Shown here: piece by piece, positions 9,265-17,916 of the stretch
Numbering within the stretch: the stretch's first letter is position 1
Layout: every line of letters starts with the position of its first letter
NCBI GenBank assembly: GCA_963758335.1
Contig: CAVWVF010000006.1
Coordinates: 124,001 to 188,000, forward strand
Length of the DNA stretch: 64,000 nt
Direction of reading: 5' to 3'
Source of the DNA: Roseiarcus sp963758335
GTDB lineage: Bacteria; Pseudomonadota; Alphaproteobacteria; Rhizobiales; Beijerinckiaceae
Notes under the pieces: generated by a model
Told to the model about the DNA's origin: nothing
What the model saw: the letters and a program-made list of their open reading frames with translations, nothing else
The model's database searches: none
Translations under genes and position numbers: made by a program

Positions 9265-9538
9265 GGCTCCGCTATGTCCGGCGAATGGACCGACGCGCGC
9301 GCCCGTCACTGACCGAGAAGCACCATCGGCGCGTCGAGCAGCGCCTTCGGATCGTCTCACACCGCATGCTACGCGCCGCAGCGATTGACAACGTGGCGTG
9401 AGGCCGTCGCGGCGGCTTAAAAATCCGTAAGGCGTAGACCTCTCGTGCTCTTCGCGCGGCAATGTGACGGCGCCCCTCGCAGCGCACTTCGAGCGCCTCA
9501 GTGATCCCATTCCGCGTTTCGGCGAATGAGCTGTCCAT
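9265..9538. other. Intergenic stretch, no supported gene
   Basis: Several overlapping open frames on both strands, rich in Arg, none with a credible start, RBS or family resemblance. Nothing else recognised before the tandem repeat that starts at 9539. Confidence 0.4.
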
Positions 9539-9643
9539 GACAGCCCGGAATTACGGGGATGACAGCCCGGAATTACGGGAAGGACAATCCGGAATTATGG
9601 GAAGGACAATCCGGAATTATGGGAAGGACAAGACGAAACTACG
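9539..9643. repeat. 22-bp tandem repeat, four copies plus a partial copy
   Basis: Units start at 9539, 9561, 9583 and 9605, each of the form GACA(G/A)(C/T)CCGGAATTA(C/T)GGG followed by two or three bases; a degenerate fifth begins at 9627. Adjacent units form two similar pairs, which points to stepwise duplication. The motif looks like the multiple terminal repeats found at IS21-type ends, but no IS21 genes are present, so that origin is only a suggestion. Confidence 0.75.
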
Positions 9644-10301
9644 ACCCTTGACACTCCGAAATTAACCGCTCGAAGCGGATATCTTCATCGCCTTCCTCGC
9701 CTCTTGCCTGCAGATCACCCTGACGCGTCCTGCGCGCCCTTTGGCAGAGTTTACCTTTACGACAATAACAAAGTAGAGTCACGCGCTTAAGCCGTCAAAT
9801 TGTCAAATTGCCTCTTCTTGAACATCTCGCCCATGAAGACATTTGTCGACCGTTGCTAATCGACGGCGTTTTTCTGTCGGATTGCCGGACACGCCCTTGG
9901 GAAAAGGCTTGCCGAGGGGTTTAGTTTTCCGTTTAATGTCAACCACTTAACGCACCGTTTGCTGCATTTACGAGGCCAACGCGGCTCATTCGCGTAACTC
10001 ACTGATAAGGCTCGCATCCTTAGCCCTGAACCGACGTCCAAAGCAGGCGCGAACCCGCATTAGCTGCAAAAAGGCCGAACGACGCGGGGCACAACGATCT
10101 TTACGACCATCCCGAGTTTGCGGCGGCGGCGCGAGGACGCGATTCCCATCAAAGCGCGAGCTCACCATGAGGTCTTTGACTGGTTCGGCGCCGCCGCCCG
10201 CCGCCGACCAGGTTAGCGATCATACGCCAGAACGGCGATGTGTGACCACATTTCCCCAAGGGCACCGACACGAACGTCGGCGCTGAGACCACATCTCAAT
10301 T
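9644..10301. other. Long non-coding stretch
   Basis: About 650 bases with no open frame that looks like a gene. Composition is near 52-55% GC in places, lower than the surrounding genes. No tRNA, rRNA or IS end is recognised. Confidence 0.4.
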
Positions 10302-10430
10302 TCGGCTAACGCATTGTAAAGACGAGTGTTTAAGCGCGTTGGCAGTAATTCGCAGTAATCGCAGTTATTTTGCTCAGGCCTTATTTGGCTCAGGATCGGC
10401 TAACGCATTGTAAACACAGGTGTTTCAGCG
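10302..10430. repeat. Pair of 35-bp direct repeats with internal dyad
   Basis: Copies at 10302-10336 and 10396-10430 share TCGGCTAACGCATTGTAAA at the left and GTGTTT(A/C)AGCG at the right, differing mainly in a central five-base spacer. Within copy 2 the spacer is framed by AAACAC/GTGTTT, a perfect dyad. The layout (conserved arms, variable spacer) resembles tyrosine-recombinase core sites. Between them are three short repeats of the type CAGTAAT(T)CG. Confidence 0.7.
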
Positions 10431-10434
10431 CTAC

Positions 10435-11020
10435 GAAAGCCCCGTTTTGAGCCCCCCAAAAAAACATTAACTGCGGTCGGGCGTGGCGCACGCGGCCTCC
10501 GCAGACTGGTTCCGCAGGACTGCGTCCACCACCAGGTAGTCCGCACGAGCGGCGGCGGTTTCCCCGGTTGCAAAATCCTGCGACATTATAAAGCGTTAGA
10601 GTGGCCGATTACGGTCTGCGGCAGCAATATTGCGGGTTTGTCTGCCTTTTGCGCTCGAATGCGGCCGAAAGTCTCCGGCCGAAAACTTCCGTTTCCAAAG
10701 ATGGTGTTTGTTTTGGGTTCGTCTCGTCCGACCGCGCGTGGACAGCGGCGGTTCTGACCCCGGATGCCCGGCAGAAAAGCTGCTCACAAATGAGCAAGAT
10801 TGCCGGGCGCGGGGAAATTGAGCGCGGAGGAACGATTTGCAGTGAGTGGATAGCAGTAGCGTCGATCAGATGGGTTCGGCCTGTGCCTACGCGTTTGAGC
10901 GAGATCAAGGACAAATCCCAGTTTCTGTGATTATAAATTTTTATGCTCGCCGCCTTCGACGGTGCGGACTCCGTTGAAGATGGCGGGGCGTGGGAGTGGT
11001 CTGTTCGCCTGGCCCTCAAC
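10435..11020. other. Stretch without a confident gene
   Basis: Contains overlapping open frames on both strands (10601-10930 on +, 10609-11064 on -) of about 110 and 150 codons. Neither has a convincing ribosome-binding site or recognisable motif, and both have compositions expected from chance in GC-rich DNA. I see no RNA gene. The last bases hold the GGGAGG site of the hemerythrin gene. Confidence 0.4.
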
Positions 11021-11033
11021 GGGAGGATTTGTG

Positions 11034-11495
11034 ATGCCGTCGGCTCCGCGCCTCGGCGTTCCACTTATGGATCGTGACCACGCCGCGATCGATGTCTTGT
11101 TCGACGCCGCCGCGACGACCGCCGATTCCGAGCTGCCGGCGTTGCTCGACATGATCGCGGAGGAACTTCACGATCACTTTGCGCGCGAGGAAGCGATGAT
11201 GACCGACGCGCGGTTCCCTTTCCTTTTTCATCATTTCGAACTTCATACTCAGCTGTTGCGCGAAATCGAGAACATGCGCCGGGAGGTCGCAAGATCCGAC
11301 GCGGCCTCCGCAAGGCAGCTGATCGGAGTGCTGCTGTTGCAATTCGTCGCCGATCATGTGGCCACCGCCGACGCCGCGGCCGCGCGATTCCTGATCGGAC
11401 GGACTGAGAGGCCTTCGGACCTGACGGGGTCGGCGGGTCCCCTCTCAAACGGCGAGCATGTTCGTGTTGCGCGACCGCCTGGTTGCCGCCGTTGA
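11034..11495 (+). CDS. Hemerythrin-domain protein
   Basis: A 153-residue protein with the four-helix hemerythrin fold that carries a diiron O2-binding site. Start ATG at 11034 chosen because GGGAGG lies 8 bases upstream. Ligand motifs in order: LMDRDHAAIDVLFD (first His) near residue 13, LHDHFAREEAMM (His and Glu) near residue 46, FHHFELHTQLL (two His) near residue 65, and FVADHVATAD (His/Asp) near residue 107. This matches bacteriohemerythrin or the McHr-type single-domain form. It could store, sense or scavenge oxygen. No operon partner; the next gene is 250 bases away. Confidence 0.85.
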   Translation: MPSAPRLGVPLMDRDHAAIDVLFDAAATTADSELPALLDMIAEELHDHFAREEAMMTDARFPFLFHHFELHTQLLREIENMRREVARSDAASARQLIGVLLLQFVADHVATADAAAARFLIGRTERPSDLTGSAGPLSNGEHVRVARPPGCRR

Positions 11496-11741
11496 TCGCC
11501 CTTGCCTGAACCGCCAAATGCGTCCCGACCGCCGGCGGCGGTTCTTATGTCGATTGCTCGGATCCCTCCCAGCCGGATGAGCACCAGGGAAGGTCGCCAA
11601 CATGCCTCAGGTTAGCGCCAACGGACTCAGACGAACCCGGCGCATCTCGCCAATGTGCGGAACCTTTCCAGATCGTCATCGGCGGCCCAACGGCCGCAGA
11701 TAGCGCCGACGGGTGATGCTCACATAAATGGACCCAACCCG

Positions 11742-12908
11742 ATGTCGGCCCTCATCGATCTCAGCCTACCAGTCGGAATTCGATCTCGTCACGTTCAGAT
11801 CGCAACCGGGCTGAACATGCACATCTTGGAAGCCGGAGAGCCAGACGGCCGGCCGCTGATCCTATTGCTGCACGGCTTTCCGGAACTCGCCTACTCATGG
11901 CGCAAGGTGGTGACGCCTTTGGCCGACGCCGGGTACTATGTCGTGGCGCCTGACCAACGCGGCTATGGCCGCACGACCGGCTGGGACGACCGGTTCAACG
12001 GTGACCTCCAATCATTCACGATCTCGCGGATCGCCGTTGACGCTTTCGCGCTCGTTCGTGCGCTGGGCGTGAAGGCGGTTCATACCGTTGTCGGTCATGA
12101 TTTCGGTTCGCCAATTGCTGCTTGGTGCGGCCTGACGCGGCCGGACGTTTTTCGATCATGTGTCATGATCAGCGCACCTTACAGGCCCGCTCCGCCAGTT
12201 GGGTCGAGCCGGCTTGGCACGCCAAAATTCGTCGGTGATCTCGCTGAACTGGAACGCCCTCGCAAGCACTACGTCTGGTACTACTCGACACCGGAAGCCA
12301 ATGACGACATGCGGAACTGTCCGCAGGGCATAAGCGATTTCCTGCGCGCATATTTCCATGTGAAGAGCGGCGAATGGTCGGGCAATAGGCCGTTCCCGCT
12401 ACAAGCTATGACGGCCGACGAACTGTCGAAGTTGCCGACCTATTATGTGATGGATCGGGATGCGGACATGGCGGCTACCGTTGCGCCGTTCATGCCGTCG
12501 AGCGAACAGGTCGCCTCCTGTCAGTGGATGACGGAAAGCGATCTCGATTTCTATGCCACCGAATTCGGCCGCACGGGTTTTCAAGGCGGGCTTAACTGGT
12601 ATCGATGCGGGACCGTTCCCGGCGTTGCGGCGGAAATGGAGCTATTCGACGGTCGAAGGCTCGACGTGCCGTCAATGTTCATCGGGGGCGAGCGCGATTG
12701 GGGTATCCACCAGACTGCCGGCGCATTGAACGCGATGGAGACGGCGTGCTCTGATTATCGAGGAACCGTTCTTGTTCCCGGTGCTGGTCATTGGGTCCAG
12801 CAGGAAGCGCCGGATCAAGTCGTAGCGCGACTTTTGGCGTTCATGAACGGGGCGGAATTCGGTATCAAACCCTCGCAAAATTTGACAACCGGTTCGCGCG
12901 CTTTTTAG
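11742..12908 (+). CDS. Alpha/beta hydrolase, epoxide hydrolase-like
   Basis: A 388-residue soluble enzyme with the alpha/beta-hydrolase fold. The oxyanion motif HGFPELAYSWR is near residue 55, the nucleophile elbow VVGHDFGSPIA carries Asp (not Ser) near residue 125, an acidic residue sits in GGERDWG, and the catalytic His is in PGAGHWVQQE near residue 360. An Asp nucleophile with HGFPE is characteristic of soluble epoxide hydrolases and haloalkane dehalogenases, which form an alkyl-enzyme ester; the cap region with two Tyr (WYYSTP, PTYYVMD) favours epoxide hydrolase. The start at 11742 gives the usual length; an upstream in-frame start at 11655 has no better signal. Stand-alone gene. Confidence 0.85.
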   Translation: MSALIDLSLPVGIRSRHVQIATGLNMHILEAGEPDGRPLILLLHGFPELAYSWRKVVTPLADAGYYVVAPDQRGYGRTTGWDDRFNGDLQSFTISRIAVDAFALVRALGVKAVHTVVGHDFGSPIAAWCGLTRPDVFRSCVMISAPYRPAPPVGSSRLGTPKFVGDLAELERPRKHYVWYYSTPEANDDMRNCPQGISDFLRAYFHVKSGEWSGNRPFPLQAMTADELSKLPTYYVMDRDADMAATVAPFMPSSEQVASCQWMTESDLDFYATEFGRTGFQGGLNWYRCGTVPGVAAEMELFDGRRLDVPSMFIGGERDWGIHQTAGALNAMETACSDYRGTVLVPGAGHWVQQEAPDQVVARLLAFMNGAEFGIKPSQNLTTGSRAF

Positions 12909-13149
12909 GCCCGAAATGCCGGCTAGTCGGCCAGCGCGTTGGAAGTTCGAATTTCGGTCGTCAGGATGCGCGGACCTGAAGCGGCCGGCAGCCGTCGGAG
13001 GAGCGGCGCCTGGATGTGGGTTCGAGGGATGACTAGAGAGCCGGTCACTCCGACTGCCAAGGTGGGGAGACACAACGCGGGAACGACCGCTGTGCGTAGA
13101 GTAGGAGTGTGGCGCGGTGGCTTTAGGTTGAGCATGTCTGTTGCCGCCC
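12909..13149. other. Intergenic region beside a group II intron remnant
   Basis: Open frames on the + strand here are antisense or flanking sequence of the intron remnant and are not credible genes. Probably contains the 3' exon side of the intron insertion, whose exact boundary I cannot place. Confidence 0.35.
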
Positions 13150-13200
13150 CTTTCGTCTGGCGGTGCCTTAGTGGCTCAGCCGTAGCTCCGTTTCCACACC

Positions 13201-13244
13201 CCCCTCATCGAACCGGACATGCGGATCGCCCGCATCCGGCTCTC
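13201..13244 (-). ncRNA. Group II intron domain V-like hairpin
   Basis: On the - strand the sequence reads GAGAGCCGGATGCGGGCGA, then TCCGCATGTCCGGTTCGATG and GGGG, the conserved catalytic domain V hairpin of bacterial group II introns: GAGCCGGATGCG pairs with CGCATGTCCGGTTC. It lies immediately 3' of the maturase frame, as expected. Confidence 0.8.
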
Positions 13245-13254
13245 GGACAAGACC

Positions 13255-14070
13255 TCACGCCTTCGTCCACGGCACGTCGTGCCCAAGCCGGCTCAGGCGT
13301 ACGAGCCCGAAGTGCCCGTAGAGGTGCGAGAGTGGATAGCTCCCGCCCCTTCGTCGCCTGACTTTGTGCTTGAAGCGCAACCACCGGCGCAGCCGCATCG
13401 CCGCGTAAGCATCGAGCGCCCGATACGCCTTGCTGACGGTTCCTACTTGGAAGTAGTTCGCCCATCCGCGCAGTGTACGGTTCACCTTACTCACCAGCGT
13501 TGTGGTCTCTTGCCATGTGCCCGATCCGTCGGTCAGCGCGTGGACCTTCTCGGCCACCCGCTGAATGCTTTTCCTTGACGGCCGGTAGCCGATACGAGCT
13601 TGGCCGGTCCTCGCCGAAAACATTCGCCCGAACGTGTATCCCAGGAAATCGAACTCTCCCTCCGGCACTCTGCAGATGCGCGTCTTTTCCTCGCTCACCG
13701 TGAGCTTCAGCTTGCCCATGATCTCCCGCAGTCTCTGCAAGGCCGCTTCGGCCTTGCCCCTTCTGCACAGGATCACGAGGTCGTCGGCGTAGGTCACGAG
13801 CCGCGTGCCGAGGGTTCGCTCAAGCCCGAACATCTTCCATCCCAGCACGAACCGGCGCATGTAAAGGTTCGCCAGCAGCGGTGAGATGGGTGAACCCTGC
13901 GGAATGCCGCGCCGCTTGTCTCGCGCCTCGGTCGTTCGTGTCTTCCGTCCCCGATCGTCGGTTTCTTCCACGGGACAATCCAGCCACATCCTGATCAGAT
14001 GCAGCACGCGCCGATCGACGATCCGGCGCGCTGCCGACTTCAAAAGCTCGGCATGGGGAATGCTCCCGAA
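13255..14070 (-). pseudogene. ltrA: Group II intron reverse transcriptase/maturase, C-terminal part
   Basis: About 270 codons covering RT motifs 3-7 and the maturase domain. RGIPQGSPISPLLANLYM and the catalytic VTYADDLVILCR (YADD) are intact, followed by LKLTVSEEKTRICRV and FDFLGYTFGRM, and the maturase tail LRGWANYFQVGTVSKAYRAL with RRRGGSYPLSHLYGHFGL. The N-terminal 180 or so residues are missing, so the protein is truncated at FGSIPHAELLK. It would have acted with the intron RNA in splicing and retrohoming. It differs in type from the RT fragment at 15256. Confidence 0.88.
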
Positions 14071-14114
14071 GGAAGCGGCCACAGACTACCCATCGTCGTG
14101 ATGTTCCGGATTCG

Positions 14115-14591
14115 GTAACGATCACCCGCGAGCGTCACGCTTTCGAAGGCCAATCGCTGGCCGCGATCAGCAGCATCCGGCGGCGCGGCGTCCTCCTGGT
14201 TCTCGTGGTCTTGCCGGACGGCAGCCGGTCGCTCATTCCAGCTGAGTGGACCGATTGGCGCCCCGAGCAGGCCGACCGAACGCCGGCGGAAGATGTCGGC
14301 GATGGCGACCACGATCTGGGCAAACTCGGGGATTTGCTTCACCTGCGCAAGGTCATCGACGCTCTGAGCGGCCGACATGTCGAGTCGGCGCAGCGAAAGG
14401 AGAGCGGTCATGCAATTGAAACTGGCCTTCCTCGACCCAACCGATCTTGCCCCGAACCCCTCTCCAGCAGCGCCATTGGCGACGGCCTGGCAGCAGCTCG
14501 ACGAAGCCTCGCGCGTCGCAGCGCTCGAGATTCTCGCACGTCTCATCGCCCGCATGCTGTCGGCCAGATCGAAGAGGGAGGGAAGCGATGA
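14115..14591 (+). pseudogene. Serine-recombinase-associated small protein (DUF5372-like)
   Basis: The frame reads VTITRERHAFEGQSLAAI, then LVVLPDGSRSLIPAEWTDW, a pattern I associate with the short protein encoded upstream of large serine recombinases in rhizobial elements. The beginning is not clear: no ATG or RBS in the first codons, since the module abuts the group II intron remnant. The 3' end overlaps the next small gene, as in intact modules. Family name is from memory and moderate. Confidence 0.5.
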
Positions 14592-14595
14592 ATGA
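14410..14595 (+). CDS. Small protein of a serine-recombinase module
   Basis: A 61-residue protein starting MQLKLAFLDPTDLAPNP with a helical C-terminal half (EASRVAALEILARLIARML). It overlaps the recombinase start by 8 bases (ATGAATGA context), indicating translational coupling. Similar small frames precede y4bA-type large serine recombinases. Function unknown; probably an accessory of the recombinase. The module is broken downstream, so it is likely inactive. Confidence 0.55.
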   Translation: MQLKLAFLDPTDLAPNPSPAAPLATAWQQLDEASRVAALEILARLIARMLSARSKREGSDE

Positions 14596-15255
14596 GCGCG
14601 CCAAGATCACGGCCAACCATCTTTCGCGTCAGGCGATCGTCTACCTGCGCCAGTCCAGCGCCGCCCAGGTCGAGAACAATCGCGAGTCGACCGATCGACA
14701 ATATGCGCTTGCCGCCAAAGCCCGCGAACTCGGCTGGCCCGCGGATCGCATCGTCGTCATCGATGAGGACCTCGGGCTCTCCGGCTCCGGCTTTGTCGCG
14801 CGATCAGGGTTCGCCCGGCTCACCGCCGAAGTCGCGCTCGCCCACGTCGGCCTCGTGCTGGGGCTCGAGGTCTCGCGCCTGGCGCGCAACAACGCCGATT
14901 GGCATCGCCTCATCGAGTTGGGCGGCCTCACCGATACGCTGATCGGCGACGCCGACGGCATCTATCATCCCGCCCTCTTCAACGATCGCCTCCTGCTCGG
15001 GCTCAAGGGCGCCATGAGCGAAGCCGAGTTGCATATGCTACGGGCCCGCCTCAACGGCGGCATTCGCAACAAGGCGGCGCGCGGTGAACTGAACTGCGCC
15101 GAGGATTGCCGGTCGGCTTTGTCTGGGGCGAGGCCGATGGCGAGGTCCGCTTCCACCCCGACGAGGCCGTCGTCACCGCCATCCGCAATGTTTTCGCGAG
15201 CTTCGCCCAGACGGGCTCGGCGCGCCGCGTCTGGCTATGGTTTCGTTCGGAATGG
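14588..15255 (+). pseudogene. Large serine recombinase, frameshifted and truncated
   Basis: The N-terminal resolvase domain is well preserved: AIVYLRQSSAAQVENNRES carries the catalytic Ser, followed by VVIDEDLGLSGSG, GLVLGLEVSRLARNNADW and LKGAMSEAELHMLRARLNGG. At about 15100 a frameshift occurs (stop in one frame after ELN; the recombinase continues as PVGFVWGEADGEVRFHPDE in another). At about 15255 the sequence switches to a group II intron reverse transcriptase. The zinc ribbon and coiled-coil C-terminal parts are missing. Would have catalysed site-specific integration; not functional. Confidence 0.85.
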
Positions 15256-15495
15256 CTCACGGATAATCTTCGTGGGCTGTGCGACAGGGTCCACGGCGGC
15301 AGGTATAAGCCGCAGCCGGTTCGCCGGACGTACATCCCCAACGCCGACGGTGGAAGGCGACCTCTCGGCATCCTCGCTCTGGAGGACAAGATCGTCCAGG
15401 GCGCGGCGGCGGAGGTTTTGAGCGCCATCTACGAGGCTGACTTCCTCGATTGCTCCTATGGCTTTCGTCCGGGGCGCAGCGCCCACCAGTCGCGG
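15256..15495 (+). pseudogene. Group II intron reverse transcriptase, N-terminal fragment
   Basis: An in-frame continuation of the recombinase remnant that encodes a different protein: NLRGLCDRVHGGRYKPQPV, RRTYIPNADGGRRPLGI, LEDKIVQGAAAEVLSAIYE and FLDCSYGFRPGRSAHQ. These are RT motifs 0-2 of group II intron maturases. The catalytic YADD region is absent because the sequence stops at about 15495, where an unrelated membrane protein gene begins. Orientation is opposite to the RT remnant at 13255-14070, and the motif style suggests another intron class. Confidence 0.8.
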
Positions 15496-15515
15496 CTTCG
15501 GCACGCTTCCGCGCC

Positions 15516-17000
15516 ATGTCGCTCGCCCTGCCGTCCGCCGCCCGCTCCGTAGGCTCGGAGACCTCGGAGGCGCGCGTGTCGGGTCTCGTCCTCGCGCTCG
15601 TCGCCGTCACCCCGTTCGCGCTTACGGCCTTTGCGCCCGCCGTGCTCGGCGACGGGGACACCTGGTGGCATCTGGCGACGGGCGAATGGATCATCGCCCA
15701 TGGCGCCGTGCCGCGGGCCGATCCCTTCAGCCATTTGATGCCGGGCGCGCCGTGGACGGCGCACGAATGGTTCGCGGAAATCCTGCTGACGCTCGTGTTT
15801 CGCTGCGGCGGGTGGAGCGGCGTCGTGCTCTTGACCGCCGCCGCCGCCGGCGGCGCGGCGCTGATCATGGGCCTCAGGGTCGCGCGGGATCTCGGCGGCG
15901 CGGCGCTCGGCGTGACGGTCGCGCTCGGCGTCGCGCTTTGGCTCCCGAACCTGCTCGCCCGCCCCCATGTGCTCGCGCTGCCTCTCGTTGCGATATGGAC
16001 CGTCGGGCTCCTCGACGCGCGCGACCGGGATAAGGCGCCGCCGCTCCGGCTCGCCGCGCTGATGACCCTGTGGTCGAACATGCACGGCGGCTTCGTATTC
16101 GGCCTCGCCCTGATCGGGCCGTTCGCTCTCGAGGCGGTCGCGGCGAAGCCGCCCGAGGCGCGCCTCGCGGCTTTGCGCGCGTGGGCGCTGTTCGGCGTCG
16201 CCGCCGTCGCCGGCGCGCTCGTCAATCCTTATGGGATCGAGGCGCTCCTCTTTCCCTTCCGGCTGATGGGCGTCGAGAATCTCTCGCGCATCAGCGAGTG
16301 GAGCCCGCAGGATTTCGGCCATGTCGGGTCGATGGAGATCGCGCTGCTGCTCCTCGTCGGCTTTGCGCTGACGCGGCCGATGGCGACGCCGCCGGTCCGC
16401 GCCGCGCTCATCGCCGGCCTCCTTGCGATGGCGCTTCAGCATAGCCGCCACGCCCAGCTTCTCGGGCTCATCGGGCCGATGCTGCTGGCGAGGCCGATCG
16501 CCGCGGCGACCGCCGGGCGGCTGATGGGGGACGGACGGCAGGTCGCGCGCGTAGCGCTTGCAGGGAGCCTCCTAGCGGCGCTGGCGATCGCGGCGCTGAG
16601 ACTCGCCGAGCCGGTCGTGCGTGTCGACGGACCCGGCGCGCCGATCTCGGCGCCCGCCGCCGTTCCGCCCGAACTCCGCGCTGAGCCCGTGCTCAACAAG
16701 TACCGCTTCGGCGGCTATCTCATTTGGTCGCATGTGCGGCCGTTCATCGACGGCCGGGCCGATATGTATGGCGACGCCATGCTCGGGCTCTACCGCAAGC
16801 TCGCGGCCGGAGACCCAGCGACCGTCGAGGATACGCTCGCCCGCTATCGGATCGCCTGGACCATCTTCGCCCCGGACGCCGGGATCGTGGCGACCCTCGA
16901 CCGCGCGCCCGGCTGGCGGCGCCTCTACGCGGACGGGGTCGCGGTCGTGCACGTGCGGGACGGCGCGGCGCCCGGCGCCGAAGGATTAAGAGGCGAGTGA
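15516..17000 (+). CDS. Polytopic membrane protein, possible GT-C-like family, unknown function
   Basis: A 494-residue protein with about 10 hydrophobic segments, including LVLALVAVTPFALTAFAPA, VVLLTAAAAGGAALIMG and repeated Ala/Leu-rich helices. A short extracytoplasmic loop near residue 50 reads LGDGDTWWHLATGEWII and SHLMPGAPWTAHEWFAE, with Asp and His residues as in GT-C-type glycosyltransferase loops. The soluble C-terminal part (from about residue 400) contains FGGYLIWSHVRPFIDGRADMY. Similar proteins occur widely in Alphaproteobacteria without assigned function. The ATG at 15516 is the first reasonable start; no clear RBS because of the adjoining intron fragment, so the native 5' end could be displaced. 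Confidence 0.65.
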   Translation: MSLALPSAARSVGSETSEARVSGLVLALVAVTPFALTAFAPAVLGDGDTWWHLATGEWIIAHGAVPRADPFSHLMPGAPWTAHEWFAEILLTLVFRCGGWSGVVLLTAAAAGGAALIMGLRVARDLGGAALGVTVALGVALWLPNLLARPHVLALPLVAIWTVGLLDARDRDKAPPLRLAALMTLWSNMHGGFVFGLALIGPFALEAVAAKPPEARLAALRAWALFGVAAVAGALVNPYGIEALLFPFRLMGVENLSRISEWSPQDFGHVGSMEIALLLLVGFALTRPMATPPVRAALIAGLLAMALQHSRHAQLLGLIGPMLLARPIAAATAGRLMGDGRQVARVALAGSLLAALAIAALRLAEPVVRVDGPGAPISAPAAVPPELRAEPVLNKYRFGGYLIWSHVRPFIDGRADMYGDAMLGLYRKLAAGDPATVEDTLARYRIAWTIFAPDAGIVATLDRAPGWRRLYADGVAVVHVRDGAAPGAEGLRGE

Positions 17001-17069
17001 GCAATCGGACTTGGCTTCACGGCTCGGCTGCGCATAGCCTTACTCGCCGAAACCGATTGGGAGCGCGCG

Positions 17070-17426
17070 ATGCCGAGCGGCGTGGAACTCATCAGGCGCC
17101 TATATGACCGTTTCAACGCCCGCGAAATCGAAGCGGCGCTCGCGGGGATGCACGAAGACGTCATCTGGGCGAACGGCATGGAAGGTGGTCACGTCCATGG
17201 GCGCGACGGCGTTCGGGATTACTGGACTCGGCAGTGGGCGAAAATCGACCCGCATGTGGAGCCGACTGGTGTCTCGGCAGGCGCCGACGGGGCGTTCGAC
17301 GTCGAGGTCCGCCAAACCGTACGCGATCTCAATGGCAATATCCTTTCCGACAGGACGGTCGTCCATGTCTTCCGAATCGAGAACGATCTGATCAAGCGCT
17401 TCGATATCAGCGCTATGCCCAGTTAA
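17070..17426 (+). CDS. NTF2-like/SnoaL-like domain protein
   Basis: A 118-residue cone-shaped alpha+beta protein of the nuclear-transport-factor-2-like superfamily (ketosteroid isomerase-related). It shows the pattern VELIRRLYDRFNAREIEAAL, MHEDVIWANGMEGG, then GRDGVRDYWTRQW and VHVFRIENDLIKRFDI. Such proteins act as small-molecule-binding or isomerase domains; the substrate cannot be predicted. Preceded by GAGCGCG rather than a strong Shine-Dalgarno. Stand-alone, between the membrane protein and a toxin-antitoxin module. Confidence 0.8.
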   Translation: MPSGVELIRRLYDRFNAREIEAALAGMHEDVIWANGMEGGHVHGRDGVRDYWTRQWAKIDPHVEPTGVSAGADGAFDVEVRQTVRDLNGNILSDRTVVHVFRIENDLIKRFDISAMPS

Positions 17427-17519
17427 CGTGACGACCAGATAGCGTCGAATTGACATGGCGTCGAATTGACGTCGCTTGGGGTAATACTTTATTGGAGACG
17501 TATTACTTTGAGGGCGAAA

Positions 17520-17916
17520 TGGCCACGAACGTCACGATAAAGGGGCAGGTGACGTTGCCCAAGGCGGTGCGCGAAGCTGCGGGCACTCGCCTGTCGAGAA
17601 GCGCACGGAGGTGATGATGTCCCCGCCGTCGTCCTCGCCAGTTCGGCTATCCGTTGTCGTTTCGTGGACAGGTTCGCGGAGCCCAAGGTCTCCTCCCGTG
17701 TTTCCCGGCAACGGCTCTCATCGTCCGGGCGATCGCGTGACGGTGCGCGTGCGCCCCGAGGGGGGTATCGTCGTCGAACGCGAGGCGGCGCCAACCGAAG
17801 ACATGGCGTTCCGCGCGCGCCTCGAGGCGATCGCTCGCCGCCGCCCGTTCGCGAACGGACCCTTCGGCGAGCGAACCACGGACGAGATCATGCGCCTGCT
17901 CCGGGGCGACGATTGA
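17520..17916 (+). pseudogene. AbrB/MazE-type antitoxin gene split by an insertion of about 130 bp
   Basis: The two ends of one antitoxin are visible. At 17520-17588 the frame reads MATNVTIKGQVTLPKAVREA, the swapped-hairpin AbrB DNA-binding motif. It stops soon after in foreign sequence. At 17722-17916 it resumes in another frame as RPGDRVTVRVRPEGGIVVE and ends FGERTTDEIMRLLRGDD, the toxin-neutralising tail typical of antitoxins paired with VapC. About 130 bases of unrelated DNA with no coding signal separate them. The downstream vapC starts on the antitoxin stop codon. Unless an internal start makes the tail, the toxin lacks its DNA-binding partner. Confidence 0.8.

Larger units (their letters stand above)
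13160..14075 (-). mobile_element. Group II intron remnant (3' part: RT C-terminal half plus domain V)
   Basis: On the - strand the reverse-transcriptase frame is followed about 11 bases later by a domain V-like hairpin and then a likely domain VI. The 5' half of the intron (domains I-III and the RT N-terminus) is missing; at about 14070 the sequence switches to a serine-recombinase module of the other orientation. The element cannot splice or move on its own. Confidence 0.8.

Noticed and set aside
9539..9643. Possible CRISPR array
   Set aside because: Units are head-to-tail without spacers and no cas genes are in the window.
10601..11064. Overlapping open frames on both strands
   Set aside because: Neither has a good RBS or any motif, and both can be explained by chance in GC-rich DNA.
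15456..16451. Open frame of 331 codons on the - strand
   Set aside because: Antisense to the polytopic membrane protein, which has a clear hydrophobicity pattern; the - strand product is Arg/Glu-rich noise.
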